The position numbers were made by a program, and so were the translations under genes. The notes beneath the pieces were generated by a model. It was not told where the DNA came from. It worked only from the letters and a program-made list of their open reading frames with translations, and ran no database searches. From assembly GCF_040548815.1 (NCBI RefSeq), contig NZ_JBEPSM010000005.1:35373-99372 (forward strand): a DNA stretch of 64,000 nt, given 5' to 3'. This document shows positions 18,008 through 26,852 of the stretch, piece after piece (position 1 is the stretch's first letter; the number at the start of each line of letters is the position of its first letter). This DNA comes from Kaistia defluvii (lineage in GTDB: Bacteria; Pseudomonadota; Alphaproteobacteria; Rhizobiales; Kaistiaceae).

Positions 18008-18760
18008 ATGAAGATGCGATCCACATTGATCTTGGTGGGCGCCAGCCTATCCTTGGGGCTGTTCGCGGCGACCTTGCCGGCATCCGCCGCCACCAAGTCG
18101 GCCGCCATGCAGAGCTGCAGTGACGACTGGGCCAAGATGAAGGCCGACGACAAGGTTCCGGCCGGCCAGACATGGCCAAAATTCTGGAGCCAGTGCAGCA
18201 AGGATTACGCCGCCGCGCATCCAGACGACAGCGACGCCGCGACCGCCGCCAAGGCGCCGGCCGCTCCCGAGCCGAAGGCCGCCGCGAAGTCGACCGCGAA
18301 GGCCGCTACCGGCAAGGCCGCTGCGGAGGCCAAGCCGGCTGCGGCCAAGTCGGCCGCCATGGCGTCGTGCAGCGACGACTGGGCCAAGATGAAGGCCGCC
18401 AACAAGGTTCCGGCCGGCCAGACCTGGCCCAAATTCTGGAGCCAGTGCAGCAAGGATTACGCCGCCGCCAATCCGGACGCGACTGCCCCCGCCAAGCCGG
18501 GCAAGGCAAAGGCTGCCGCGACCGATGAGGAACTCGGCATGGCGCTGCCGGATCCGGACGCCGCCGCCAAGCTCGACGCGACCAAGACCACTGCCGGCAA
18601 GAAGCCGATGACCCCGGGCCAGCAGGCCGCGGTCGTGCGCATCCGCGCCTGCGGCGCCGAATGGCAGGAAAAGAAGAAGGCCGGCACCCTGCCGCAGGGC
18701 GCGAAGTGGCCGCAGTACTGGAGCGACTGCAACAAGCGCCTGAAGGCAAAGGGGCAGTAG
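18008..18760 (+). CDS. Secreted protein with three repeated Cys-Trp modules
   Basis: The product has 250 residues from the ATG at 18008 (AAAGGGAG upstream). A signal peptide (LILVGASLSLGLFAATLPASA) is followed by three copies of a module of about 37 residues. The first two are nearly identical (SCSDDWAKMK.., VPAGQTWPKFWSQCSKDY). The third has diverged (RACGAEWQEKKKAGTLPQGA). Each module has two Cys, likely a disulfide. Ala/Lys/Pro-rich linkers join them (AKAPAAPEPKAAAKS). The modules resemble small secreted proteins of unknown function in Hyphomicrobiales. Confidence 0.8.
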   Translation: MKMRSTLILVGASLSLGLFAATLPASAATKSAAMQSCSDDWAKMKADDKVPAGQTWPKFWSQCSKDYAAAHPDDSDAATAAKAPAAPEPKAAAKSTAKAATGKAAAEAKPAAAKSAAMASCSDDWAKMKAANKVPAGQTWPKFWSQCSKDYAAANPDATAPAKPGKAKAAATDEELGMALPDPDAAAKLDATKTTAGKKPMTPGQQAAVVRIRACGAEWQEKKKAGTLPQGAKWPQYWSDCNKRLKAKGQ

Positions 18761-18827
18761 ACCGCTCCCGGTTCGGCCGTCTCGCCGCCCCGCGCGCTCG
18801 AGACGGCCCCACCGCTCAAGCTTCTTT

Positions 18828-19030
18828 CACCTCTCCCTGAGGGAGAGGTCGACGGCCGCAGGCCGGCGGGTGAGGGTTTACGGCCTCTCCGGATGATCTC
18901 CTAAAACCGCAACCGGGGCTTCCCCGCTCGATTGGAAATCGGCCTGCTTGTCGAAGGACCGGCCAGACATTTGGGTGTTCCCTGGACCCTCCTTCGAGGC
19001 CCGGCCTCGCCGGGCACCTCAGGATGATGG
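18828..19030. repeat. Type-A and type-B palindromic repeats
   Basis: The gap 18761-19183 holds a type-A copy at about 18828-18880 (CCTCTCCCTGAGGGAGAGG, then a GGCCGCAGGCCGGC hairpin and GGTGAGGGTTTA). It also holds a reverse type-B copy at about 18989-19030 (CCCTCCTTCGAGGCCCGG ... CCTCAGGATGATGG). No gene is seen in the gap. Confidence 0.75.
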
Positions 19031-19183
19031 TCGGGGCTGTTGATCGCGACCCAAGGGGAAGCGCGAGCGTCGACGCGCCCTTCCGAACCGGAGATGAGAC
19101 TGGAGATCGCAGGCTGGAGAGATGCGCGCGGCGTCCCGACCTGCTAGGACGTCTCGAAACCTTTTCTTAACCACGAGCCTGCC

Positions 19184-20173
19184 TTGACCGAATCATCCGC
19201 CCCCGCCGATCAGCTCTTCACGGTCCGCGACTTCCTGCGCTACGCCGTCAGCCGCTTCAACCAGGCCGGCCTGGCCTTTGGCCATGGCGCCTCGACGGCG
19301 TTCGACGATGCCGCCTTCCTGGTGCTGGAAGGCCTGAAGCTGCCGATCGACACGCTCGAGCCCTTCCTCGACGCGCGCCTGCTCCCCGAGGAGCGCACGC
19401 GCCTGGCGGAGCTGATCGAGGCGCGGGTGACCACCCGCAAGCCGACGCCCTACCTGCTCAACCGCGCCTATATCCAGGGCGTGCCGTTCTTCGTCGACGA
19501 GCGCGTGATCGTGCCGCGCTCCTTCATCGGCGAATTGATCCATTCGGACTTCTTCGGCGGCGAGGAGTTCACGTTGATCGACGATCTCTCGTCGGTAGAG
19601 ACCGTGCTCGACCTCTGCACCGGCTCCGCCTCGCTGGCGATCCTGGCGGCCGGCGTGTTCGAAAGCGCCGAGATCGATGCCGTCGACCTGTCGCCGGATG
19701 CGCTCGAAGTCGCGAAGATCAACGTTGCCGAGCACAATCTCGGCAACCGGATCGAACTTTATGAGGGCGACCTGTTCGCCCCGCTCGGCGACAAGCGCTA
19801 CGACCTGATCCTGACCAACCCGCCCTATGTCGACGAAATCGCCATGGAAGAGCTGCCGGAAGAATACCGGCACGAGCCGGTGATGGCGCTGGCCTCGGGC
19901 CTCGACGGCCTCGATATCGTCCGCCGCATCCTCGACGCGGCCGCCGCCCATCTCAATCCGGGCGGCGGCATGCTTTGCGAGATCGGCGCCGGCCGCGAGA
20001 TCCTCGAGGCCGAATATCCGCATCTCGATTTCTTCTGGCTCGATACGGAAGAGAGCGACGGCGAGGTGTTCTGGCTCTCGGCCGAGAGCCTCGGCGTCGA
20101 GGACACGGCTGTCGAGGACCAGGACCTGGCCGATCTCGAAGAGCTCGACGGCGACGCGCCCGAAGACGTCTGA
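19184..20173 (+). CDS. prmB: Protein-(glutamine-N5) methyltransferase, PrmB type
   Basis: This SAM-dependent enzyme methylates the Gln of ribosomal protein L3. It has 329 residues from a TTG start. Visible features are the helical N-terminal recognition domain (TVRDFLRYAVSRFNQAGLAF), the PrmB-type RVIVPRSFIGELI segment, SAM motif I (VLDLCTGSASLAILAA) and the catalytic NPPYVDE, whose NPPY pairs with the target amide. The acidic C-terminal extension of about 40 residues is unusual and looks low-complexity. Confidence 0.9.
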   Translation: MTESSAPADQLFTVRDFLRYAVSRFNQAGLAFGHGASTAFDDAAFLVLEGLKLPIDTLEPFLDARLLPEERTRLAELIEARVTTRKPTPYLLNRAYIQGVPFFVDERVIVPRSFIGELIHSDFFGGEEFTLIDDLSSVETVLDLCTGSASLAILAAGVFESAEIDAVDLSPDALEVAKINVAEHNLGNRIELYEGDLFAPLGDKRYDLILTNPPYVDEIAMEELPEEYRHEPVMALASGLDGLDIVRRILDAAAAHLNPGGGMLCEIGAGREILEAEYPHLDFFWLDTEESDGEVFWLSAESLGVEDTAVEDQDLADLEELDGDAPEDV

Positions 20174-20188
20174 TCGGTCGCTTCCCTG

Positions 20189-20226
20189 AAGGCCCGCTTC
20201 CGGGAATGGAAGCGGGCCTTCTTTTT
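20189..20226 (+). terminator. Terminator of the prmB-like gene
   Basis: A 13-bp stem AAGGCCCGCTTCC / GGAAGCGGGCCTT with a six-base loop is followed by CTTTTT. It lies 16 bases after the stop codon. Confidence 0.9.
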
Positions 20227-20253
20227 GGGGGGGGGCGTTGGGTTCCCCTCGAC

Positions 20254-20391
20254 CATCATCCTGAGGTGCCCGGCGAAGCCGGGCCTCGAAGGAGGGTCTA
20301 GGGATTACCCTTGCTTCTGACCGCCAGGCGATTTTCGCCCGCTGGACCCTCCTTCGAGGCTTCGCTCACGCGAAGCGCCTCAGGATGATGG
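20254..20391. repeat. Inverted pair of type-B palindromic repeats
   Basis: The forward copy at 20254-20298 has a GCCCGGCGAAGCCGGGC hairpin. The reverse copy at 20343-20391 has CTTCGCTCACGCGAAG. Both keep the CATCATCCTGAGG and CCTCGAAGGAGGGTC flanks. They lie between convergent genes and could fold into one long hairpin. Confidence 0.8.
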
Positions 20392-20423
20392 GGGAGCCGG
20401 CCGATCGGCCGGAAGTCTTCCGC

Positions 20424-21965
20424 TTACGCGCCGATTTCCAGCATGATCGGCTCGCGGCGCTTCTTCGGCTGGCGGGTGCGCAGCGTCACCAGCGTGATCA
20501 GCGCGGCCGTGAAAGTGATCGCCGAGCAGATCAGCATGGTGTTGCGGAACGCCGCGCCATAGGCCTCGGCCGCGATCGCCCGTTCGATCGAGGGCGCCAG
20601 CGCCGCCGCCTGGTCGAGGCCGCCGCCGGCCACCGCATTGGCGAACTGGCTGGCGATCTCGACCGGCAGATCGCCGACGCTCGCGCCGATCCCGTCGGTG
20701 ACGAAGGCCGCCATCAGCGCGCCGACAATGGCGATGGCGACGGTTTCGCCGGCGACCCGCATGGTGCCGAAGATGCCGGTCGCCATGCCGGCCCGCTCGG
20801 TCGGCACGACGCTGATGGCGAGATCGTCCATCAGGCCCCAGGGCAGGGCGGCGCCGGCGCCGATCATGAACAGCGGCAGGATGAATGTCGTCGGGGCGGC
20901 GCCGACCGGCACAAAGGCCAGCAACAGCACGCCGGCGCCCGCCAGGATCAGGCCGAGGCCGGCGAGGATTCCCGAGGGAATCCAGCGCGCGATGTTGGCG
21001 GCGACGAAGGGGATCGTCGCGATCGGCAGGCTGAGCGGCAGCAGCATCACGCCGACCTGCAACTCGTCCATCCCCTCGATGCGGATGAAGCGGGCCGGCA
21101 GCAGGATGAACGGGACGATGAAGGAATAGGCGACCGCGACCGGCAGGGCCTGCACCGAGACGAAGCGGGCATAGCGGAACAGCGACAGGTCGAGCATCGG
21201 CCGTGTCTGCAGGTTCTCGATGGCGATGAAGGCGATCAGCAGGATCGCCGCGCCGGTGAGCAGGGCGACGACCAGCGTGTCGTCCCAGCCGCGCTCCGGT
21301 CCGAGGATGATGCCGAAGGTCAGCGCCACCAGCATGGCGGTGAAGCTGGCCGCGCCCCAGCGATCGATGCCGATCGCGCCGGGATCGCGGGTTTCGCGCA
21401 TTCTGGGCACGCCGACGAGCAGGGTCAGCACGCCGGCCAAAGCGGTGGCGACGAACAGCGCCCGCCAGCCGAACGAGCCGATCAGCGCGCCGGCGATCAG
21501 CGGGCCGAAGGCGAGGCCGATGCCGAAGCCGGTGCCGAGCAGGCCCAGCGCGCGGGTGCGGTCGGCGCCTTCATAGTCCTGCGCCACGGCGGCGAAGCCG
21601 GCCGAGATCGAGATCGCCGCCGCGATGCCCTGCAAGGCGCGCAGAAAGTCGAGGATCAGCACGTTGGGCGACAGCGCAACGGCGAGCGAGGTGAGGGTAA
21701 AGCTGATGGCGCCGATGCGGAACATGCGCTTGCGGCCATATTGATCGGCGAGCGCGCCGCCGAGCATGATCGTGCTGCCGAAGGCGAGCATGAAGCCGTT
21801 GACGATCCAGGTCAGCAGCGAGAGCTCGCCGCCGAGATCGCGGCCGATGGCAGGCGTCGCCACCGCCGGGCCGGTGAAGGAGAGCGGCATGGTGACCGCG
21901 ACGAGGAAGACGGCGGCGAGCACGAGGTGCCGGCCCGCGGGCGCCGGGTGAGAAGGGTCGGTCAT
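20424..21965 (-). CDS. MFS drug exporter, DHA2 (EmrB/QacA) type
   Basis: This is a proton-driven multidrug exporter of the inner membrane. It has 513 residues with about 14 hydrophobic segments, as expected for the 14-TM DHA2 group. Motif A is seen as GALADQYGRKRMFRIGA, and the motif-C-like stretch GTGFGIGLAFGPLIAG lies in TM5. It is divergent from a TetR regulator across a palindromic site at 22077-22094, the usual arrangement for substrate-induced efflux. No membrane-fusion partner adjoins it. Confidence 0.92.
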   Translation of the reverse strand: MTDPSHPAPAGRHLVLAAVFLVAVTMPLSFTGPAVATPAIGRDLGGELSLLTWIVNGFMLAFGSTIMLGGALADQYGRKRMFRIGAISFTLTSLAVALSPNVLILDFLRALQGIAAAISISAGFAAVAQDYEGADRTRALGLLGTGFGIGLAFGPLIAGALIGSFGWRALFVATALAGVLTLLVGVPRMRETRDPGAIGIDRWGAASFTAMLVALTFGIILGPERGWDDTLVVALLTGAAILLIAFIAIENLQTRPMLDLSLFRYARFVSVQALPVAVAYSFIVPFILLPARFIRIEGMDELQVGVMLLPLSLPIATIPFVAANIARWIPSGILAGLGLILAGAGVLLLAFVPVGAAPTTFILPLFMIGAGAALPWGLMDDLAISVVPTERAGMATGIFGTMRVAGETVAIAIVGALMAAFVTDGIGASVGDLPVEIASQFANAVAGGGLDQAAALAPSIERAIAAEAYGAAFRNTMLICSAITFTAALITLVTLRTRQPKKRREPIMLEIGA

Positions 21966-22021
21966 GGTGGTCTCGATCTGTTGGGCGGGGCCGGCGCGGT
22001 AGCGCGGCCCTAGGGACGCTG

Positions 22022-22052
22022 AAGCCCGCGACGGGAGAGGCGTCGCGGGCTC
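22022..22052. promoter_or_regulatory. Hairpin in the leader of the MFS gene
   Basis: An 11-bp perfect stem AGCCCGCGACG / CGTCGCGGGCT lies between the operator and the MFS start codon. No T tract follows on the minus strand, so it is unlikely to be a simple terminator. It may stabilise the mRNA or be chance. Confidence 0.35.
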
Positions 22053-22076
22053 AGGGTCACCGCCGACTCGTATTTA

Positions 22077-22094
22077 TGTGTCGGTCGATACACA
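22077..22094. promoter_or_regulatory. Candidate TetR operator
   Basis: The imperfect palindrome TGTGTCGGTCGATACACA lies midway between the divergent MFS and TetR genes, in an AT-rich spacer. TetR-type repressors usually bind 15-20 bp palindromes at such places and block both promoters. Confidence 0.55.
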
Positions 22095-22172
22095 AATCAT
22101 AATGGCTTGATTCCCGCCGTCAAGCGCTTTATTTGTTGATCGTTACAAAAAGAAAAGGGCTGCACGCACGCC

Positions 22173-22784
22173 ATGAACGCTCGCGGACGTCCCCGCAGTT
22201 TCGATCGATCCGTCGCCCTCGAACGGGCCATGGATGTGTTCTGGGCTCGCGGCTATGCCGGTACCTCGATCTCGGAGCTGACCGAGGCGATGGGCATCAA
22301 TTCCCCCTCGCTCTACGCCGCCTTCGGCTCGAAGGAAGAGCTGTTTCGCGAAGCCGTGGCGCTCTACGTCGCGACCGACGACGCCTGCACGCTGCAGATG
22401 CTGGAAGGCGAGCTGACGACGCGGGATTCGATCTCGGCCATGCTTTTCGCCAGCGCGCGTTCCTGCGTGCGGCCCGACAAGCCGGTCGGCTGCTTCGTTG
22501 TGCTCGGCGCCACCAATGGCGGCCCCGAGACCGATGCGGCGCAGCAGTTCCTGTGCGACCGGCGCAAGGACATGGCGCGGCGCATCCGCGACCGGCTGGA
22601 GCGCGGCGTCGCCGATGGCGAGCTGCCGTCGGGCCTCAACCTGGAACGGATCGCCGCCTATTTCGGCACCGTCATCAAGGGCATGTCGATCGAGGCCCGC
22701 GACGGCGCCAATGGCGAGACGCTGCTTTCTGTTGCCAAGAGCGCCATGCTCGGCTGGGACGCGCTGACCTCCACGCAGGGTTGA
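22173..22784 (+). CDS. TetR-family transcriptional regulator
   Basis: The product has 203 residues. It starts MNARGRPRSFDRSVALERAM, with the HTH in TSISELTEAMGINSPSLYAAFGSKEELF near residues 30-58. The C-terminal ligand domain has the SxRSCVRPDKPVGCFVVLGAT pattern of the AcrR/YcdC-like TetR_C group. It is divergent from the MFS exporter and predicted to repress it. The inducer is unknown. Confidence 0.92.
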   Translation: MNARGRPRSFDRSVALERAMDVFWARGYAGTSISELTEAMGINSPSLYAAFGSKEELFREAVALYVATDDACTLQMLEGELTTRDSISAMLFASARSCVRPDKPVGCFVVLGATNGGPETDAAQQFLCDRRKDMARRIRDRLERGVADGELPSGLNLERIAAYFGTVIKGMSIEARDGANGETLLSVAKSAMLGWDALTSTQG

Positions 22785-22816
22785 CGGTCCACGCCGCGCG
22801 GCGTTAGGCACGTGAG

Positions 22817-23332
22817 ATGTCCCAGCCTCGCCTCATCCTGATCACCGGCGCCATGGCCGCCGGCAAATCCACCGTCGCCCAGGCCGTCGCCGAGGCGCTG
22901 CCCAAATCCGTGCATCTGCGCGGCGATGTCTTCCGCCGGATGATCGTCAACGGCGCCGCCGTGATGGGCCCCGTCCTAGATGACGAGGCGCAGGCCCAGC
23001 TCAGGCTGCGCCACGATCTCGCCTGCGACGCCGCCCGGCGCTATCATGCGGCCGGCTTCTCCGTCGTCTACCAGGATATTCTCATCGGCCGGCATCTCAC
23101 CGACGTGGTGGCGCGCCTCGCCGATCTCGATCCCCGGATCGTCGTGCTCTGCCCCGACGCCGCGACGCTGGCGCGCCGCGACCGGGAACGTAGCAAGACC
23201 GGCTATGGCGAAGGCTTTCCGCCGGATATCCTCGCCGACGCGCTGGTTCGCGAGACGCCGAGGATCGGGCTCTGGATCGACAGTTCGCAGATGACGGTCG
23301 GCGAGGTCGTCGCCCGGATCCTTGCCGGCTGA
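22817..23332 (+). CDS. P-loop kinase (AAA/shikimate-kinase-like)
   Basis: The product has 171 residues. It has a Walker A motif ITGAMAAGKSTVAQAVAEAL at the N-terminus, a lid-like Arg cluster (RRDRERSKTGYGEG) and a C-terminal LWIDSSQMT. It belongs to the small P-loop phosphotransferases related to CPT and gluconate/shikimate kinases. The substrate is unknown. It lies 32 bases after tetR on the same strand. Confidence 0.82.
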   Translation: MSQPRLILITGAMAAGKSTVAQAVAEALPKSVHLRGDVFRRMIVNGAAVMGPVLDDEAQAQLRLRHDLACDAARRYHAAGFSVVYQDILIGRHLTDVVARLADLDPRIVVLCPDAATLARRDRERSKTGYGEGFPPDILADALVRETPRIGLWIDSSQMTVGEVVARILAG

Positions 23333-23509
23333 AGCCCCAGTTCGATGCCGATCCGCGTCGATCGGCCGGCTGCCCCTTGTCCGACGCGGGGCGGCCGCTC
23401 ATTTGAAGCATTCCTGATTTCTTGAAAATTGTGATATGAGGCCGGCAACAATGATGGATGGCCCCGATGCGCGCGTCTCTCGCGCCCGGCCTCTCACCCG
23501 GATATCGAC

Positions 23510-24730
23510 ATGACCGCACCGCTCGCCGTGGCCACCACCGCCCCGCTTCAGGTTCCCCCGCTTTCGAAGGACGAGACGCCGTCCCTCGTCGGCCTCACGC
23601 GCGCCGAGATCGGCGAGAAGCTGGCCGGCATCGGCATCGAGCCGAAGCAGATCCGCATGCGCACGGCGCAGATCTGGAACTGGATCTATGCCCGCGGCGT
23701 CACCGATTTCAACGACATGCTCAACGTGTCGAAGGATCTGCGCGCGACGCTTGCTTCCCATTTCACGCTGAAGCGGCCTGAAATCGTCACCGAGCAGATC
23801 TCGCAGGACGGCACGCGTAAGTGGCTGCTGCGCTTTCCGCCGCGCGGCGCCGGCCGGCCGGTCGAGATCGAGACTGTCTACATCCCCGAGATCGGCCGCG
23901 GCACGCTCTGCGTCTCCAGCCAGGTTGGCTGCACGCTCACCTGCTCGTTCTGCCATACCGGCACGCAGAAGCTGGTGCGCAACCTGACGGCGGAAGAGAT
24001 CGTCGGCCAGATCCTCGTCGCGCGCGACCGGCTGGGCGACTTCCCGGACAAGTCGACCCCGGTCGGCATGGCCGTGCCGTCGGAAGGCCGCCTCGTCTCC
24101 AACATCGTCATGATGGGCATGGGCGAGCCGCTCTACAATTTCGACAACGTCAAGCAGGCGCTGCTGATCGCTTCGGATGGCGAGGGCTTGTCGCTCTCGA
24201 AGCGCCGCATCACGCTGTCGACCTCCGGCGTCGTGCCGATGATCGAGCGCACCGGCGCCGAAATCGGCTCAATGCTGGCGATCTCGCTCCATGCCGTGCG
24301 CGACGATCTGCGCGACATGCTGGTGCCGCTCAACAAGAAATACCCGATCGCCGAACTGATGGAGGCCTGCCGCAACTATCCGGGCCTCACCAATGCGCGC
24401 CGCATCACCTTCGAATATGTGATGCTGAAGGACGTCAATGACAGCCCGGCCGACGCGCGCGAGCTGGTCCGCCTGCTCAAGGGCATCCCGGCCAAGATCA
24501 ATTTGATCCCGTTCAATCCCTGGCCCGGCGTCAACTACCAGTGCTCGGACTGGGAGACGATCGAGACCTTCTCCGACATCGTCAACCGCGCCGGCTATGC
24601 CTCGCCGATCCGCACCCCGCGCGGCCGCGACATTCTCGCCGCCTGCGGCCAGCTGAAGAGCGAGAGCGAGCGCATGCGCGTCCGCGAGCGGCTGGCGCTC
24701 GAGGCCATGGTCACCAGCGACGACGACTGA
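23510..24730 (+). CDS. rlmN: Dual-specificity RNA methyltransferase RlmN
   Basis: This radical-SAM enzyme methylates C2 of A2503 in 23S rRNA and A37 of several tRNAs. It has 406 residues. The 4Fe-4S motif is CTLTCSFC with Cys141, Cys145 and Cys148. The GxMGxGE motif reads [11 protein letters not shown]. The mechanistic C-terminal Cys is in [11 protein letters not shown]. The N-terminal helical RNA-binding domain ([19 protein letters not shown]) is present. The next gene starts on the last base of its stop codon. Confidence 0.97.
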   Translation: MTAPLAVATTAPLQVPPLSKDETPSLVGLTRAEIGEKLAGIGIEPKQIRMRTAQIWNWIYARGVTDFNDMLNVSKDLRATLASHFTLKRPEIVTEQISQDGTRKWLLRFPPRGAGRPVEIETVYIPEIGRGTLCVSSQVGCTLTCSFCHTGTQKLVRNLTAEEIVGQILVARDRLGDFPDKSTPVGMAVPSEGRLVSNIVMMGMGEPLYNFDNVKQALLIASDGEGLSLSKRRITLSTSGVVPMIERTGAEIGSMLAISLHAVRDDLRDMLVPLNKKYPIAELMEACRNYPGLTNARRITFEYVMLKDVNDSPADARELVRLLKGIPAKINLIPFNPWPGVNYQCSDWETIETFSDIVNRAGYASPIRTPRGRDILAACGQLKSESERMRVRERLALEAMVTSDDD

Positions 24731-25185
24731 TGCGGGCTTTCCTCCGGATCATCCTGCTGATTCCGCTGGGGCTGATGGCGGCGATCGCCTCGGCCGTCGT
24801 CGTCTATCTCGCCGCTTTCGGCTTCACCAGCAACGACATCTGGGATGGCCCGAATGGCGAGATCCCGGTGATCCTCGCGCCGGCCTTCGTTCTTCTGGTC
24901 GAGATTTCGCGCTACGCGCTGCTGCCGTTCCTGGTCGGCATCGTCGTGGCCGAGGTCTTCGCCTTGCGCTCGGCGATCCTGTGGACGCTGTTTGGCGGTG
25001 CGATCGGCCTTGGCATCCACCTCGCGGCCAAGAGCACGGAATTTGCCGCGCTGCCGCCGGTTGCGGCCGGGCTCGTCGCCGGCTTCGCCTATTGGGTCAT
25101 TGCCGGCCATGGCTCGGGGCTGGCGGCCCAGGGCCGCGCGCTGACCGCTCCGGCGGAGCGGCCTACTTCCCCTGGGCCAGAATAA
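24730..25185 (+). CDS. Integral membrane protein, about four TM helices
   Basis: The product has 151 residues from an ATG overlapping the rlmN stop by one base. Hydrophobic segments lie at about residues 5-32, 46-66, 68-95 and 105-128. The C-terminal tail is Pro/Ala-rich. No family was recognised. Its 3' end overlaps the convergent LysE gene by 23 bases. Confidence 0.75.
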   Translation: MRAFLRIILLIPLGLMAAIASAVVVYLAAFGFTSNDIWDGPNGEIPVILAPAFVLLVEISRYALLPFLVGIVVAEVFALRSAILWTLFGGAIGLGIHLAAKSTEFAALPPVAAGLVAGFAYWVIAGHGSGLAAQGRALTAPAERPTSPGPE

Positions 25186-25804
25186 GCCGCACGGCGAAGC
25201 CGCCCATCACGCTGGCGAACAGCCAGTCGACGGCGCGCGTCGCGCGCGGCGAGCGCTTCAGGAATGAGGCGAGCGAGCCGGCCGACCAGATCATCGCGAT
25301 GCTGATCGGCGTGGCCACGACCACGAACATCAGGCCGAGAAACAGCAGCTTGCCCGCCGCATGCGGGTCGGACGGCGTCACGAATTGCGGCAGGAAGGTC
25401 ACGAAGAACACGATGATCTTCGGGTTCAGCAGATTGACCATCAGGCCCTTCAAATAGACCTTGCCGATCGGGTCGCTGGAGCCCTTGCCGCCGACCGAGA
25501 GCGCCGATCCATGCCGGATCGCCTGCACCGCGAGATAGACCAGATAGGCGGCGCCGACCACCTTCAGGATGGTGAAGGCCGTGGTCGAGGCGGCGAGCAG
25601 CGCCGATAGCCCGACGGCCACCAGCACCGTATGGACGATAAGCCCGGTCGAGGCGCCGGCGAAAGCGGCGACGCCGGCCTTTCGCGATTGCCCAATGGCC
25701 TTGCCGAGAAACAGCGTCATGTCCGGCCCGGGCGTCAGCGTCAGCGCGATGACGGCGACCAGATAGGCGAGGAAAACCGAGAGCGAAGGCAGGAAGGTGA
25801 GCAT
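25163..25804 (-). CDS. LysE/RhtB-family amino-acid exporter
   Basis: The product has 213 residues and six hydrophobic segments. The family signature ALTLTPGPDMTLFLGKAIGQ lies in TM1 and the loop after it, and AGASTGLIVHTVLVAVGLSA and GAAYLVYLAVQAIRHG follow. The family exports basic or neutral amino acids or their derivatives. The substrate cannot be told. It overlaps the convergent membrane-protein gene by 23 bases. Confidence 0.9.
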   Translation of the reverse strand: MLTFLPSLSVFLAYLVAVIALTLTPGPDMTLFLGKAIGQSRKAGVAAFAGASTGLIVHTVLVAVGLSALLAASTTAFTILKVVGAAYLVYLAVQAIRHGSALSVGGKGSSDPIGKVYLKGLMVNLLNPKIIVFFVTFLPQFVTPSDPHAAGKLLFLGLMFVVVATPISIAMIWSAGSLASFLKRSPRATRAVDWLFASVMGGFAVRLILAQGK

Positions 25805-25920
25805 GGCAAAGAGCTCCGTTGCTGCCAGAGCTATAACACGGCTTTGGGTCTGGCCGATATGTCGCCTTGCCCTCGTGGTCTCGGCGGCGCTCGAGAGAGG
25901 GGTGTCGTGTGCTCGACCGG

Positions 25921-25954
25921 AAACAAAAAAACCGCCGGTCGAGACCGGCGGTTT
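25921..25954 (-). terminator. Terminator of the outer-membrane barrel gene
   Basis: The stem AAACCGCCGGTC pairs with GACCGGCGGTTT. Read on the minus strand it ends in a run of T (GGTTTTTTTGTTT). It lies about 22 bases past the stop of the gene at 25976. Confidence 0.9.
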
Positions 25955-25975
25955 GTCTGGTGCTAGCGAGTTCGC

Positions 25976-26686
25976 TCAGAAGCGGTAGTTCAGGCCGGCA
26001 CGGATGATGCCAACGTCGCGGTCGACGTCCATGCGATATCCGTCATCATTGGTCGACGTCACGTTTCCAAAGCCCGCATAGAGACCTTCGAACTTGACGG
26101 TCCAGTTCTGCGCAAAGCCCCACTCGACGCCACCGCCAGCGACCCAGCCGGCCTCCCAGCCGCCGAAATCACCCCAGCTATCGCTCGGATCGCCATCCTC
26201 GGTCCACTGATGCTTGAAGTGGCCGAGTGCCAGACCGCCGGTGACGTAGGGCATGACGTTGTCGAAGGCGTAGCCGAGACGAGCGCGGATCGTGCCGAAG
26301 CCATTCATGTCGTTTTCAAGTTCAACGTCGCCGAAACCGGGCGCATCAAACGAGGTGCTATTCGTCGCGTAGTTCAAATCGGCCTCGATGCCGAGAACTA
26401 CATTGTTTTGAAGCTGGTAGTTGTAACCGATCTGTCCGCCGATCGTGAAACCATCGGAACCGGCATCCCAATTGTCACCCTCCCAGTCGTCATCGAGATC
26501 GTGCCAATCCGACTTGAGATTGGCCCAACCGAGGTTGGCGCCGATGTAGGGGCCGGTCCAGATGTAGGACTGCGCCACGGGCGTCTCGACAGGAGCTACG
26601 GTCAAATCGGCAGCCATGGCCGGAGAAGCAGCGATAACGGCGAGAGCGGCAACTACCGCAGCGCGCTGAATGTAAATCATCCTCAA
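25976..26686 (-). CDS. Outer-membrane beta-barrel protein (Omp25/31-like)
   Basis: The product has 236 residues. It has a signal peptide (AAVVAALAVIAASPAMA) followed by the hallmark AADLTVAP and WTGPYIGANLGWA, glycine/aromatic beta strands, and a C-terminal strand ending in ...GIIRAGLNYRF with the terminal Phe used by the BAM complex. It is very acidic in the loops (WHDLDDDWEGDNWD). It is like Brucella Omp25/31 and rhizobial RopB barrels, which stabilise the envelope. It has its own promoter gap and a strong terminator, which suits an abundant protein. Confidence 0.92.
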   Translation of the reverse strand: MRMIYIQRAAVVAALAVIAASPAMAADLTVAPVETPVAQSYIWTGPYIGANLGWANLKSDWHDLDDDWEGDNWDAGSDGFTIGGQIGYNYQLQNNVVLGIEADLNYATNSTSFDAPGFGDVELENDMNGFGTIRARLGYAFDNVMPYVTGGLALGHFKHQWTEDGDPSDSWGDFGGWEAGWVAGGGVEWGFAQNWTVKFEGLYAGFGNVTSTNDDGYRMDVDRDVGIIRAGLNYRF

Positions 26687-26852
26687 ACCCTTCTACCCAC
26701 GACCCATGAGTCTCTTCTGCCGATACCGTTAGGGAAAGTACAGATGTTCAATTGGATTCACGGAGCTTTCTCAACGGTTGTGTCTGGCTTGCAACACAAT
26801 CACCGGCCTCTTCACAAGGTTCGAACAAGCGAAAGCGCGACTGTTTTCGCCG

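Noticed and set aside
20385..22013. A 542-codon plus-strand open frame opposite the MFS gene
   Set aside because: Its composition (long runs of Arg, Asp, Gln) is that of a shadow, and the MFS protein on the other strand has clear TM helices.
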